From VMSU01 sp031400755 (GTDB lineage: Bacteria; Desulfobacterota; Desulfobulbia; Desulfobulbales; VMSU01), in NCBI GenBank assembly GCA_031400755.1, contig JANNQL010000082.1, positions 1 through 28,483 on the forward strand: a DNA stretch of 28,483 nt, given 5' to 3'. Positions 16,283-23,941 of this stretch are shown here, in pieces. How positions within the stretch are numbered: the stretch's first letter is position 1; every line of letters starts with the position of its first letter. Both the position numbers and the translations under genes were made by a program. The notes beneath the pieces were generated by a model. That model was given only the letters and a program-made list of their open reading frames with translations, was not told the origin of the DNA and did not search any database.

Positions 16283-18091
16283 GCGTAGGCTGGCAGCCGC
16301 GATCCATAGACCAAAGAACATAATCCCGGCGAGTGCCGCGATGTTCACTAGATCGGCTATCTTCTGGACACTGGAACGCTCAAAGTTGAAGGGTCGGTAG
16401 CCGAGAAAGCGTTCCGCCTCTCGGCGCTGGTTGATTTGGAAGTGGTCGCCCGGTTCGCAGCCGTTTTCGTAGGGGTAGAGAAAACAGGCCGGGTTCTTTA
16501 GGTTCAACCAGCCGCCGCTATCGGCCAGGGCCGGCCCCAACTTGATGTTCTTGAACGGAAAGAGTTCGAGGCTAAAGCCGAACATGGGTTCGTAGCACAG
16601 GAGCTGGGAGTTGCCGGCGGCGATGGCGTCATTGCGGTTAATGGCGGGAAAGGGTCGGCCGTTTGGGTCAAGCGGGGCGACTAGATTGGCGATGACCGGT
16701 GGCGTCCCTCGCTTGGTCGCGGCTGCGTAAGCCTGGAGAATGGCGCTCGGGTCGTACTCTTCGTTGTGATAATAGCCCGTGCCGACCAAGAGGTTCTGGG
16801 CCAGGACCAAAAAAATGGCGATAATGACCGTCGCAGGTCGGAAACGTCGGAATAGGACCGCTTTCTCGACGACCAGGGCAGCGAGCAGGATGACGAACGG
16901 GATGTAGATGACGAGCCACCGGAAGAAATTGCTCAAGTTTCTGATGAAGGGCACTTTCTTGAGAAAGGCGTTCCAATCTGGCGAATAGAAGTTGAGCAAG
17001 ATCGGGACGGCGAGCAGGAGGAAGAGCGCGGCAAGGGCAGCCGCCCGTTTAAAGCGGTGGAGACGGACGAGCGCCGGCCCGATGTCTCGCCAGCTAAAGG
17101 CCAAGCCGCTAACGATGAGCAGAAAGGGGATAGTCGTCACCCCGAATTCAAATTCGTGGCGGCTGAGTGGCCATTGGACATTGGCGAGTTCAGTGTCTGG
17201 AGTGACCACGGTGCCGCCGATGGTCAAGACCCGGACGATGAAGGACAGGAGGCGGCCAAGGCCGTCGACGCCCGGGAGCAGATAGGCGTCCCGCTGGAAG
17301 TTGTCGAGAAAGGCGAGGGCTGCGGCAAGCTTTGAGGCGGACAAGGCCAGACCTAGTAGTCCGGCCAGGGCGAGCCGCAGCAAAAAGGTCTTAAGCCACG
17401 GACGGTCGTCCACGGCCAGGCCCCGGACCAGGGCCACGATCACCACCGCCATCATTGACGGGACGATGAGTTGGACCATCCCGCACATAAACATATAAGC
17501 GATCAACATCCCGGCTAAAACTACGAGGCCGGCCTCGCGCCGGATGCGGCGGGGTTGGTCTGCCGGGACAGGGACGAGCAGGAGGAGGGCTAGCAGTGGC
17601 ACCAGCATGAAGGCGTGAAATTCCAGGTGGCCGACCACGAGCCTGAAGGCAAAGAAGCCGTTGAACAGGAAGAGCGTGCCTCCGAGCAGGGCGGGCCAGA
17701 TGCCGGTGGCGAATACCCGCCTAAGCAGCCAGTAGAACCCCCAGAAGCCCAAGGCGGCAAAGAGGATGAAGGTCAGGATGACGCCGGAGAGTGGGTCCGT
17801 GAAAAAGCTGAAGAACTGGGTGGTGGAGAAGTAGAAAGTGGCCGGGTTGGCCAGGAGCGGCATGCCGCCGCAGAAGGCCGGCGTAAACCACGGCACCGCC
17901 AGCAGGCCGTTGTTCTGGAACCAGAAAAAACCGTCCAGGAGGAGTGGCAGGTTGTATGAGTAGTCGTGCCCAAGTTTGCCTTGGGTGTTGGGGAAAAATT
18001 GACTGAAGATGAGATAGTGGATGCCGATGAGTAACCATCCCAGCGCCCCGGCCAGAATTTTATCCTTTGACCCCTTGTTAATCATGCCCAT
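16280..18091 (-). CDS. Polytopic membrane protein, YfhO/GT-C glycosyltransferase-like, 3' end altered by IS3
   Basis: About 603 residues with a dozen or more hydrophobic segments, starting near GALGWLLIGIHYLIFSQFF. The first periplasmic loop contains HDYSYNLP and PWFTPAFCGGMPLLANP, the arrangement seen in YfhO-like and other GT-C enzymes (Asp at the putative active site, then an aromatic/Gly-Pro loop). Such proteins use lipid-linked sugars at the outer face of the membrane, but the substrate is unknown. The frame can be extended to a TTG at 18169, but the ATG at 18091 is preferred because the extra 26 residues are polar and lie within the preceding gene. The stop TGA comes from the IS3 right end; without the IS the frame continues as RFANPTLYLQ and so on, so the last residues differ from the ancestor. 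It runs in the same direction as the next two membrane genes. Confidence 0.75.
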   Translation of the reverse strand: MGMINKGSKDKILAGALGWLLIGIHYLIFSQFFPNTQGKLGHDYSYNLPLLLDGFFWFQNNGLLAVPWFTPAFCGGMPLLANPATFYFSTTQFFSFFTDPLSGVILTFILFAALGFWGFYWLLRRVFATGIWPALLGGTLFLFNGFFAFRLVVGHLEFHAFMLVPLLALLLLVPVPADQPRRIRREAGLVVLAGMLIAYMFMCGMVQLIVPSMMAVVIVALVRGLAVDDRPWLKTFLLRLALAGLLGLALSASKLAAALAFLDNFQRDAYLLPGVDGLGRLLSFIVRVLTIGGTVVTPDTELANVQWPLSRHEFEFGVTTIPFLLIVSGLAFSWRDIGPALVRLHRFKRAAALAALFLLLAVPILLNFYSPDWNAFLKKVPFIRNLSNFFRWLVIYIPFVILLAALVVEKAVLFRRFRPATVIIAIFLVLAQNLLVGTGYYHNEEYDPSAILQAYAAATKRGTPPVIANLVAPLDPNGRPFPAINRNDAIAAGNSQLLCYEPMFGFSLELFPFKNIKLGPALADSGGWLNLKNPACFLYPYENGCEPGDHFQINQRREAERFLGYRPFNFERSSVQKIADLVNIAALAGIMFFGLWIAAASLR

Positions 18092-18125
18092 GGGTTCTGC
18101 GATACGGAAGTGGTTGCTGCGGGCA

Positions 18126-20771
18126 TCAGTCCCAGCCGTCGCGTCGGCCCCGACGCAGGTCGAAGGCAAGCAGGGACCCGGCGATAACGAGGCTCACCAG
18201 GGTTATCGCAAGACCGGCCGGAAACAGCCGCGACCTGGCGCGCATCTCAAGCACCGATTTTCCGGCCGCAATCGGCACGGCCCGGAAGTCGCCGTTCACC
18301 TCGTAGATTGGCACCGGCGTCCCGTTCACTGTGGCGGTCCAACTGTCATAGAAAGTGTCGTTCACTACCAACAGCCCCTTGGCTGCGCTCTCCACCTCCA
18401 CAGTCAGCCGGTTTAGCCCATCCTTCAGTCGCGTCACCCGATGTGGGATGAGTCCGTTCCCCTCCAGCAGGTCAGTATCCGGCATAGCTATCTCCCCCTC
18501 CCCCTGACCTGCCACTGCCAGGGTTACCTCCAAGGGGTTAAACTCCTTGACCATGAGGGCGTTCATCAGGGCCTTCCAGTTTGGATAAAGCTTGAGCCGG
18601 CCCACTACGAAGGTGCGAGGCACGGCCTTGCCCAGGGGGAGAATTTTTGGCCTGTTCGGAGGTAGGCCTCTAAAATATTCGAAATCCAGGCTCCCTGTAA
18701 GGAACATATCGCAGCTCATCAGCCTTGCCAGAAACTCCCTTCGTTCTTGGGGTAGGTTGTCATCTGTCAGCAGTTTTCTAAATTGAGTGCTTTCGGCCAA
18801 CCGGAAGGTGCCGGTCGCCCGGACCGCATACACCTTGTCCACTAAGGCCCAGCTGGCTGCGAAGCTGTCCCGGGCTAAACGCAGGACGTTCTCATCGGTC
18901 ACGCCGTAGGCCAGTTGCTGGGTTGGCTGGCGGTAGTAACGGCCCAGTTGCGGTCTGGCCTTGATCTGGCCGAGGTAAGACCCATGGTTGGTGAACAGGT
19001 CCATGTCGGAGGAAGGCAGGAGCGGAAAGGTGGTGACCATGAGGTCCGCCAGGAGCACGGCCGGCATGAGGTACAGGACTGGCTTACGCCAGACCGGACG
19101 GGCATGGGCCAGGAGGAGCACGGCCGAGGCTACGGCCACGGCTGTGAACTTCAGCCCGTCCGTGGCGAGGATCGACCAGGGGATGCGGTGCGCGAACACC
19201 ACCGGCACTGAGCCGAGATTGAAAAATGCCGTGAGGATCGCCTCGCCGAGTTGGCCATCCTGGAGCAGGCAGAGGGCCATGGAGGCGGCCAGGCCGAGAA
19301 GGACAACGACTGGTCCGTAAGCTGCCAGGCGTCTCCTAAACTGGCCGGCAAGGGGCGTCGTCGTCTCCCGGCCCAGCCAGTCGACTGCGATGCCGGCCAG
19401 GCAGCTCCCGGTGAAGACCACGACCAAGAGGGCCTTAGACGGCCAACGGAAAAAGTGCAGGGGCGGGATCAGGTTCCACATGATTGAAAAGAAAGGGGTG
19501 TAAAGCCCCATGGCGTAGAGCAGAAAGCAAATCAAGGCCACCAGCAGGAACGTGGTTGGCATCAGAGCGGCCTGGCTGTCGTCCTGGGAGGGCGGCAGAC
19601 GGCGCTCGCCGAGGAGAAAGCGGATTGCCGCCGCCAGGCATAGCGTCACCGGCAGGATGCCCACATAAAAGGTGCCGGCCCAGAACTCATATACCGACGG
19701 TGCCCAGTAGGCCCCGAAAAAGCCCTGGGTGCCATATAAGAAGGGGAAGATCGCGGCCAGGAGCATGAGCGGGTTGACCGAGGCCTGCTCGGCTCCGGAG
19801 TTTATCCCCATAGACCGCACCGTCTCCGGCAGGAGGTTGAGCACCGGCAGGAGCTGGGCCATGGACAGGAGCAGGGCGCCGGTCGACATCGCCGCCAGGC
19901 CGAGGATGGGCCTAAGCATTACTGCCATCCCATGCCGACGGAGCCTGCCGGCCACGACGACCGCCTGGATCAGCATAGTGCCGCCCGTGAAGATCAGGGT
20001 CTCTGGGTAACCCGCATAGACCTGCAGACTCATGGCGGCGGCCCCGGCCAGGAGCGGCCACAGCCTCCGTCCCTGGAGCCAAAGGGTGAAAAAGGCCATA
20101 GCCACGGGATACCAGGCGTAGCTGCACAGGGAGGGGTAGAATTCGATGCGGGTCATAAACAGGGTGCTGAAGGAAAAGGCTATAGCCGCCAGCAGCGAAC
20201 CGTGGCCGCTCACCCGCCACCGGCGGCAGCAGAACCAGACCCCGGCCCCGGCGAGCAGGACATGGAGGACAACGGAGACGGTCAACGGCACCGAGATGGG
20301 CAGCAGGAGGTGAATGAAATTTAACGGGTAGAGGGGGGCGGCCTGGATGTTGGAGAAGTAAGGTTCGCCGCAACCGGTATAGGGGTTCCAAAAGGGGATC
20401 GTCCCCTGGAGCAGATGCTCCTTGAGAAAGACCAGCATGGGGTAGAAATCGTAAACCAGATCGCGCAGGAGAAAGATGCGGCCGGTGAAGAGAAATCGTC
20501 CGAAAAAGACGGCGGTACAGAGCGCCAGGACCCCCAGGGCCACCGGCCATCGCGCTGCCGGGTCGTCCGGGTCGTCCGGGACGTTGGTTTCAGTGGGCCG
20601 TGGTTCTAAATCCAAAACCAGTTCCGGGGGGCTGGAGTATGGCGGCACTTGCGCAGCGACGCTTCCGGAAGTTTCGGCCGGCCTTGCCCCTGCAACCAGG
20701 GGCGGCCGGGCCGCTTGTGGCCTTATACCGTTGCGGGTTCGTCCCGCTTTTTTGCCACGCCCTGCCTTCAT
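18126..20771 (-). CDS. YfhO-family polytopic membrane protein (GT-C-like)
   Basis: 881 residues. The first about 73 are hydrophilic, Pro/Arg-rich and end in DDPDDP (encoded by a small tandem repeat GTCGTCCGG). The membrane part starts at WPVALGVLALCTAVFF. The YfhO signature is LLRDLVYDFYP (101-111), followed by PFWNPYTGCGEPYFSNIQAA (126-145) and LYPLN. Many transmembrane helices follow, then a periplasmic C-terminal beta-rich domain (about 620-850, with VNDTFYDSWTATVNGTPVPI) and a last helix near LAITLVSLVIAGSLLAF. Bacillus YfhO helps attach sugars to lipoteichoic acid; here a surface glycan role is inferred. The start ATG at 20771 has only a weak ribosome binding site, and the N-terminus is unusual. 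It overlaps or abuts the following membrane gene. Confidence 0.82.
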   Translation of the reverse strand: MKAGRGKKAGRTRNGIRPQAARPPLVAGARPAETSGSVAAQVPPYSSPPELVLDLEPRPTETNVPDDPDDPAARWPVALGVLALCTAVFFGRFLFTGRIFLLRDLVYDFYPMLVFLKEHLLQGTIPFWNPYTGCGEPYFSNIQAAPLYPLNFIHLLLPISVPLTVSVVLHVLLAGAGVWFCCRRWRVSGHGSLLAAIAFSFSTLFMTRIEFYPSLCSYAWYPVAMAFFTLWLQGRRLWPLLAGAAAMSLQVYAGYPETLIFTGGTMLIQAVVVAGRLRRHGMAVMLRPILGLAAMSTGALLLSMAQLLPVLNLLPETVRSMGINSGAEQASVNPLMLLAAIFPFLYGTQGFFGAYWAPSVYEFWAGTFYVGILPVTLCLAAAIRFLLGERRLPPSQDDSQAALMPTTFLLVALICFLLYAMGLYTPFFSIMWNLIPPLHFFRWPSKALLVVVFTGSCLAGIAVDWLGRETTTPLAGQFRRRLAAYGPVVVLLGLAASMALCLLQDGQLGEAILTAFFNLGSVPVVFAHRIPWSILATDGLKFTAVAVASAVLLLAHARPVWRKPVLYLMPAVLLADLMVTTFPLLPSSDMDLFTNHGSYLGQIKARPQLGRYYRQPTQQLAYGVTDENVLRLARDSFAASWALVDKVYAVRATGTFRLAESTQFRKLLTDDNLPQERREFLARLMSCDMFLTGSLDFEYFRGLPPNRPKILPLGKAVPRTFVVGRLKLYPNWKALMNALMVKEFNPLEVTLAVAGQGEGEIAMPDTDLLEGNGLIPHRVTRLKDGLNRLTVEVESAAKGLLVVNDTFYDSWTATVNGTPVPIYEVNGDFRAVPIAAGKSVLEMRARSRLFPAGLAITLVSLVIAGSLLAFDLRRGRRDGWD

Positions 20772-21056
20772 ACTGCTGCCAATGCCTTCAGTCGTCGCAT
20801 CTTCTGGCCGCCGAAAATCGGGTCATGTTGTCCTTGCCGGCATAGACCCTTCTACTTGATATTGATGATCTCGCTGCACGATGATGGCGGCGATGGTCAC
20901 CCCCGTTGTCCATGATCAGCGCGATTCTATTTTTCATGTTTATGCCCCCTCTTATAGCGCATGTCGCCTTCCATCAGCTGGCCACAGCCGTCATACTGCG
21001 CCTACCTTTATCCAGCGCACCATACACCTGCTCGAACTGGCATTCAACCATCAACT
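20772..21056. other. Intergenic stretch between two minus-strand membrane genes
   Basis: No established gene is recognised here. On the minus strand, a good ribosome-binding-like AGAGGGGGC precedes an ATG (MKNRIALIMDNGG, near 20938), and another frame ends GGQKMRRLKALAAV with its TGA overlapping the next gene start (ATGA). None of the frames is open long enough to be convincing, so this may be a decayed small gene or just a leader. Confidence 0.3.
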
Positions 21057-23150
21057 TTATCGCGCCTTATTAATTTCATCCAAAGTCTTCTGCAAGTTGT
21101 CCTTGGCGTACTGATGATCAGGCGCAAACTGTAAGACCTTTTGCAAGGCATCGCTTGCTTCTTGCCATCGACCTTGCGCCATATAAATAGCCCCCAGACC
21201 GTTATAGGCCTCGGCAGAGACCTCAACCGGGGCACGGTCAGCCTGGATGACCTGCAGAAACTGACGACTGGCCTCGGCGAAGTCTTTCTGCTGGTAGAGG
21301 GCGAGGCCCAGGTTCAAACGCACCGGCAAATCATTCGGGGCCTGGGCCAAGGCCTTGTTGAAGTGGCCCACTGCCGTCGCTAGATTACCTTGCGCCGCCA
21401 GCAGCAATCCGAGGTTGCCATTGACTCCCTTGATGGATGGGTCAAGGGCCAGCGTCTTTTGGTAGGTGGTGATGGCTGCATCAATTTTACCGGTCGCCGC
21501 GTACAAATCGCCAAGATTGGCATGGGCAACGGCAAAGGCAGGATCGCTGGCGATGGCCTTCTGGTAGGAGGTTATCGCCTCGAAGGTCCGTTCACTTTTG
21601 TCAAACTCGATGCCGAGGTTAAAATAGGCATCACGGCGAGCCTCGGTCTTATAGGGATTATCCTTGTGGGTGTCCGACTCGACAAGTTCTATGGTCTTAC
21701 GGAAAGCGGCGATGGCCGCCTCTGTTTGGTTGAGGATGCTGTAGGAAATGCCGAGATTGAAGGTGGATTTTTCATCGTCCGGCTTGAGCGCCAAAGCCTG
21801 TTGATAGAAGCCGATCGCCACTTCCTGTTGATTCTGCTGGGCCATGGCGTTGCCCAGGTTGCCATACGCCGTCCAACTCCGTGGATTGATGGTGATGGCG
21901 TGTTGATTAAAGGTGATGGAGTCTTGCCAGATCGGCACCTGGGTTGCGCTCTTGATGCCGAACAGAGCAAGGATCGCCAGGCTTATTCCCCAGGCTGCCT
22001 TGGACTTGGTTTGGTTTATGAACCAGCTTGCGGCCAAGGCCGGTCCCAGCATGGCCAGATAGAGATAGCGGTCCGCCACCGTCGAAATTAACTGAAAGGT
22101 AAAGGTGAAGATCCCTAAGACCGGCAGCAGTGAGAGCACAAAGATGCCGGCCGCCGCACGATATGCCCCCCTTGCCTTCCAGAAGAGGACGAAGGCGAGG
22201 ATATAGGGCAGCAGCCCGGTCAGATAGTGCCAATCATGTTGCAGGACAAACTGCGGGGTGCGGCCATAATCGGGGCCCAAGTGGAGGGGCGCAAGCAATT
22301 TTAGGCAATAGAACGACAGGCTGTCGCCGCTGATCAGCAGACGCTGCCAGGCCGTTGGCAGGAATACATGCCGGGCCGCGGCCGTGGCCTGTGCCATCTT
22401 GGTCATGATGACAATCGGCAATACCATGATCACCCAAGGGGCAAAGTCGTAGGCGAGTTGTTTGATATTTTTATGGAGCAGCAACAGGCCAATGACTAAA
22501 GCCAGGAGCGGCACGACCACGGCGCCAGGTTTTGCCAGGAGTGCGGCCAGAAAAAAGCCAAGCGCCAGGAGATAAGACGCCTTTCGCCATCTGCCCACCG
22601 ATGAAGACTGAGCGTAATCGATATAAAGCCATAAGGACAGGAGCGAAAAGAAAGCGCTGAGCAGGTCTTTACCGCCCGTGATCCAGGCGACTGGTTCCAC
22701 CTGCACGGGGTGAATGGCAAAGAGCAGGGCGCCAAGCAAGGTGGCCCAGTCATTATTGACGAAACGGCGGACAATGAAAAAGACCAGGCAAGCGTTTGCC
22801 AGGTGCAGCAACAGGTTGGTCGTATGGAAGAGATAGGGGTTCAGTTCGGTCGCGTGGCCGGCCGGGAGGAATGAGGCGACCTTGGCCTGCAACGACCAGA
22901 AATTATAGGTCAGGGGGATATACATCCCGGCAAATGGCTTTTGCCAGAAATGGACCAGATTGGCGGGGGTGAGCCTGGTGACCAGCTCATTTTGGTAGAT
23001 GTTTTGATTGTCGTCATACTCCAAAAACTCATGGCCAGTGACCTGAAAAAAGACCATGAGAACCGCCAGTACGAGAAGTGCCAGCGGCCAACGATTTTGA
23101 CCTATGGCCACGGGATGAGGCCTTTTTGGGATGGGTTGTGGTTGAGCCAT
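21057..23150 (-). CDS. TMTC-like membrane O-glycosyltransferase with TPR repeats
   Basis: 697 residues. A GT-C type membrane domain (about 1-410) carries the luminal acidic motif EYDDNQNIYQN (44-54; Asp46, Asp47) and the TMTC/DUF1736 signature HPVQVEPVAWITGGKDLL (147-164), with about ten hydrophobic segments. About seven tetratricopeptide repeats follow (from WTAYGNLGNAMAQQ to the end, for example AYFNLGIEFDKSERTFEAI). Eukaryotic TMTC proteins transfer mannose to Ser/Thr; bacterial relatives are predicted protein O-glycosyltransferases, with the TPRs choosing the acceptor. The start ATG has AAAGG upstream and follows the HigA stop by 19 nt, so it may be read from the higBA promoter. It is the first of three minus-strand membrane genes. 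Confidence 0.82.
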   Translation of the reverse strand: MAQPQPIPKRPHPVAIGQNRWPLALLVLAVLMVFFQVTGHEFLEYDDNQNIYQNELVTRLTPANLVHFWQKPFAGMYIPLTYNFWSLQAKVASFLPAGHATELNPYLFHTTNLLLHLANACLVFFIVRRFVNNDWATLLGALLFAIHPVQVEPVAWITGGKDLLSAFFSLLSLWLYIDYAQSSSVGRWRKASYLLALGFFLAALLAKPGAVVVPLLALVIGLLLLHKNIKQLAYDFAPWVIMVLPIVIMTKMAQATAAARHVFLPTAWQRLLISGDSLSFYCLKLLAPLHLGPDYGRTPQFVLQHDWHYLTGLLPYILAFVLFWKARGAYRAAAGIFVLSLLPVLGIFTFTFQLISTVADRYLYLAMLGPALAASWFINQTKSKAAWGISLAILALFGIKSATQVPIWQDSITFNQHAITINPRSWTAYGNLGNAMAQQNQQEVAIGFYQQALALKPDDEKSTFNLGISYSILNQTEAAIAAFRKTIELVESDTHKDNPYKTEARRDAYFNLGIEFDKSERTFEAITSYQKAIASDPAFAVAHANLGDLYAATGKIDAAITTYQKTLALDPSIKGVNGNLGLLLAAQGNLATAVGHFNKALAQAPNDLPVRLNLGLALYQQKDFAEASRQFLQVIQADRAPVEVSAEAYNGLGAIYMAQGRWQEASDALQKVLQFAPDHQYAKDNLQKTLDEINKAR

Positions 23151-23169
23151 GCTGTCGACCTTTTTGGCA

Positions 23170-23475
23170 CTAAGCCGCGCGTGACAATGGATGGACTTCT
23201 GTGTCCAAACGGTCTGCCAGGGCTTCCTGGGCTACTTCCATATCATAATGGGTCTGTAGATTAAGCCAGAACTGCGCCTCCATGCCAAAGAAGCGTCCAA
23301 GGCGGAGTGCCGTGTCGGCGGTTATGGATCGCCTGCCATGCACAATCTCGTTGATACGGCGTGCGGTTACCCCAATATCTTTGGCCAGACGATACTGAGT
23401 GACACCCATCGGTTCCAGAAACTCGGTCACCAGTATCTCGCCAGGGTGGATGGGAGGAAAATCTCGTTTGGTCAT
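23170..23475 (-). CDS. higA: HigA-family antitoxin (XRE helix-turn-helix)
   Basis: The 101-residue protein has the typical HigA start PPIHPGEILVTEFLEPMGVT followed by a helix-turn-helix (YRLAKDIGVTARRINEIVHGRR, about 28-49) and LRLGRFFGMEAQFWLNLQ. It should bind the toxin encoded upstream and repress the shared promoter. The start is supported by GAGAGGTGAG before the ATG. It is 12 nt downstream of the toxin gene, in the toxin-first order that distinguishes HigBA from most toxin-antitoxin pairs. The C-terminal tail (EVHPLSRAA) is slightly variable and not diagnostic. Confidence 0.93.
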   Translation of the reverse strand: MTKRDFPPIHPGEILVTEFLEPMGVTQYRLAKDIGVTARRINEIVHGRRSITADTALRLGRFFGMEAQFWLNLQTHYDMEVAQEALADRLDTEVHPLSRAA

Positions 23476-23487
23476 AGTCTCACCTCT

Positions 23488-23769
23488 CTAATGATAATCA
23501 ACGATTTCAACATCAAAGGCGTCGTTGCCTTGCCAAAGGAAGCAGACGCGCCATTGCTTGTTGATCCTGATGCTGTGCTGCCCTTCTCGGTCATGATGTA
23601 AAACTTCCAGATGATTGGAGGGCGGGATACGCAAGGTGTCAAGAATGCTGGCGGCATGAAGCATTTTCAGCTTGATAGCCGCCGCCCGTTGGATAGCCTG
23701 GGGCAGCTTGGCAGAAAATTGCCCGTAAAAAAGCTTTTCGGTTTCCTTGCATTTGAAAGTCTTTATCAT
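23488..23769 (-). CDS. higB: HigB-family toxin (RelE/ParE superfamily mRNA interferase)
   Basis: 93 residues with the classic graispHigB pattern: a short N-terminal strand (MIKTFKCKETEKLFYG), a helical middle (LPQAIQRAAAIKLKMLHAA), the loop LRIPPSNHLEVL, the strand GQHSIRINKQWRVCFLW, and the terminal EIVDYH whose His is a catalytic candidate. It would cut ribosome-bound mRNA until neutralised by HigA. The gene comes first in the operon. No ribosome binding site precedes the ATG, and the predicted transcription start falls very near it (see the promoter entry), so the message may be leaderless. It looks complete and intact. Confidence 0.92.
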   Translation of the reverse strand: MIKTFKCKETEKLFYGQFSAKLPQAIQRAAAIKLKMLHAASILDTLRIPPSNHLEVLHHDREGQHSIRINKQWRVCFLWQGNDAFDVEIVDYH

Positions 23770-23774
23770 GGCTC

Positions 23775-23815
23775 TATATTATCCATTAAGGATACTATCG
23801 TCAATGGATAATATA
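23775..23815 (-). promoter_or_regulatory. higBA promoter with 13-bp inverted-repeat operator
   Basis: On the minus strand, TTGACG (23799-23804) is 17 nt from TAATAT (23776-23781), close to sigma-70 consensus. The same stretch is bounded by a perfect 13-bp inverted repeat (23775-23787 and 23803-23815, inner part ATATTATCCATT / AATGGATAATAT) with a 15-nt spacer, a good HigA operator. The -10 ends only 6 nt before the higB ATG. Confidence 0.8.
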
Positions 23816-23893
23816 TGCAGACCAGATAGCAAATGGGTACAGGGTAGAGTTTTTGCCATTCGCCTCAAGTTTTGATGACATCTCCTCCATATC

Positions 23894-23922
23894 TTGACAG
23901 GTCCCCTGGAAAACTGTACATC
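23894..23922 (+). promoter_or_regulatory. Possible sigma-70 promoter for selA operon
   Basis: A perfect -35 TTGACA (23894-23899) is followed after 17 nt by TACATC (23917-23922), a weak -10 match, about 19 nt before the selA start codon. The divergent higBA promoter lies about 80 nt away. Confidence 0.4.
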
Positions 23923-23941
23923 GTGCAGACGGTAACCAATT

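Noticed and set aside
20563..20580. Tandem repeat GTCGTCCGG
   Set aside because: Only two short units, encoding DDPDDP within the hydrophilic N-terminus; explained by coding sequence.
20860..21056. TGA read-through as selenocysteine in the gap upstream of the YfhO-like gene
   Set aside because: No SECIS-like hairpin or recognisable selenoprotein motif follows the TGA; the presence of selA alone does not support it.
21390..22091. Long plus-strand open frame (233 codons)
   Set aside because: It lies antisense to the TMTC/TPR gene, whose motifs are unmistakable; the frame shows no recognisable domain and is a shadow of codon bias.
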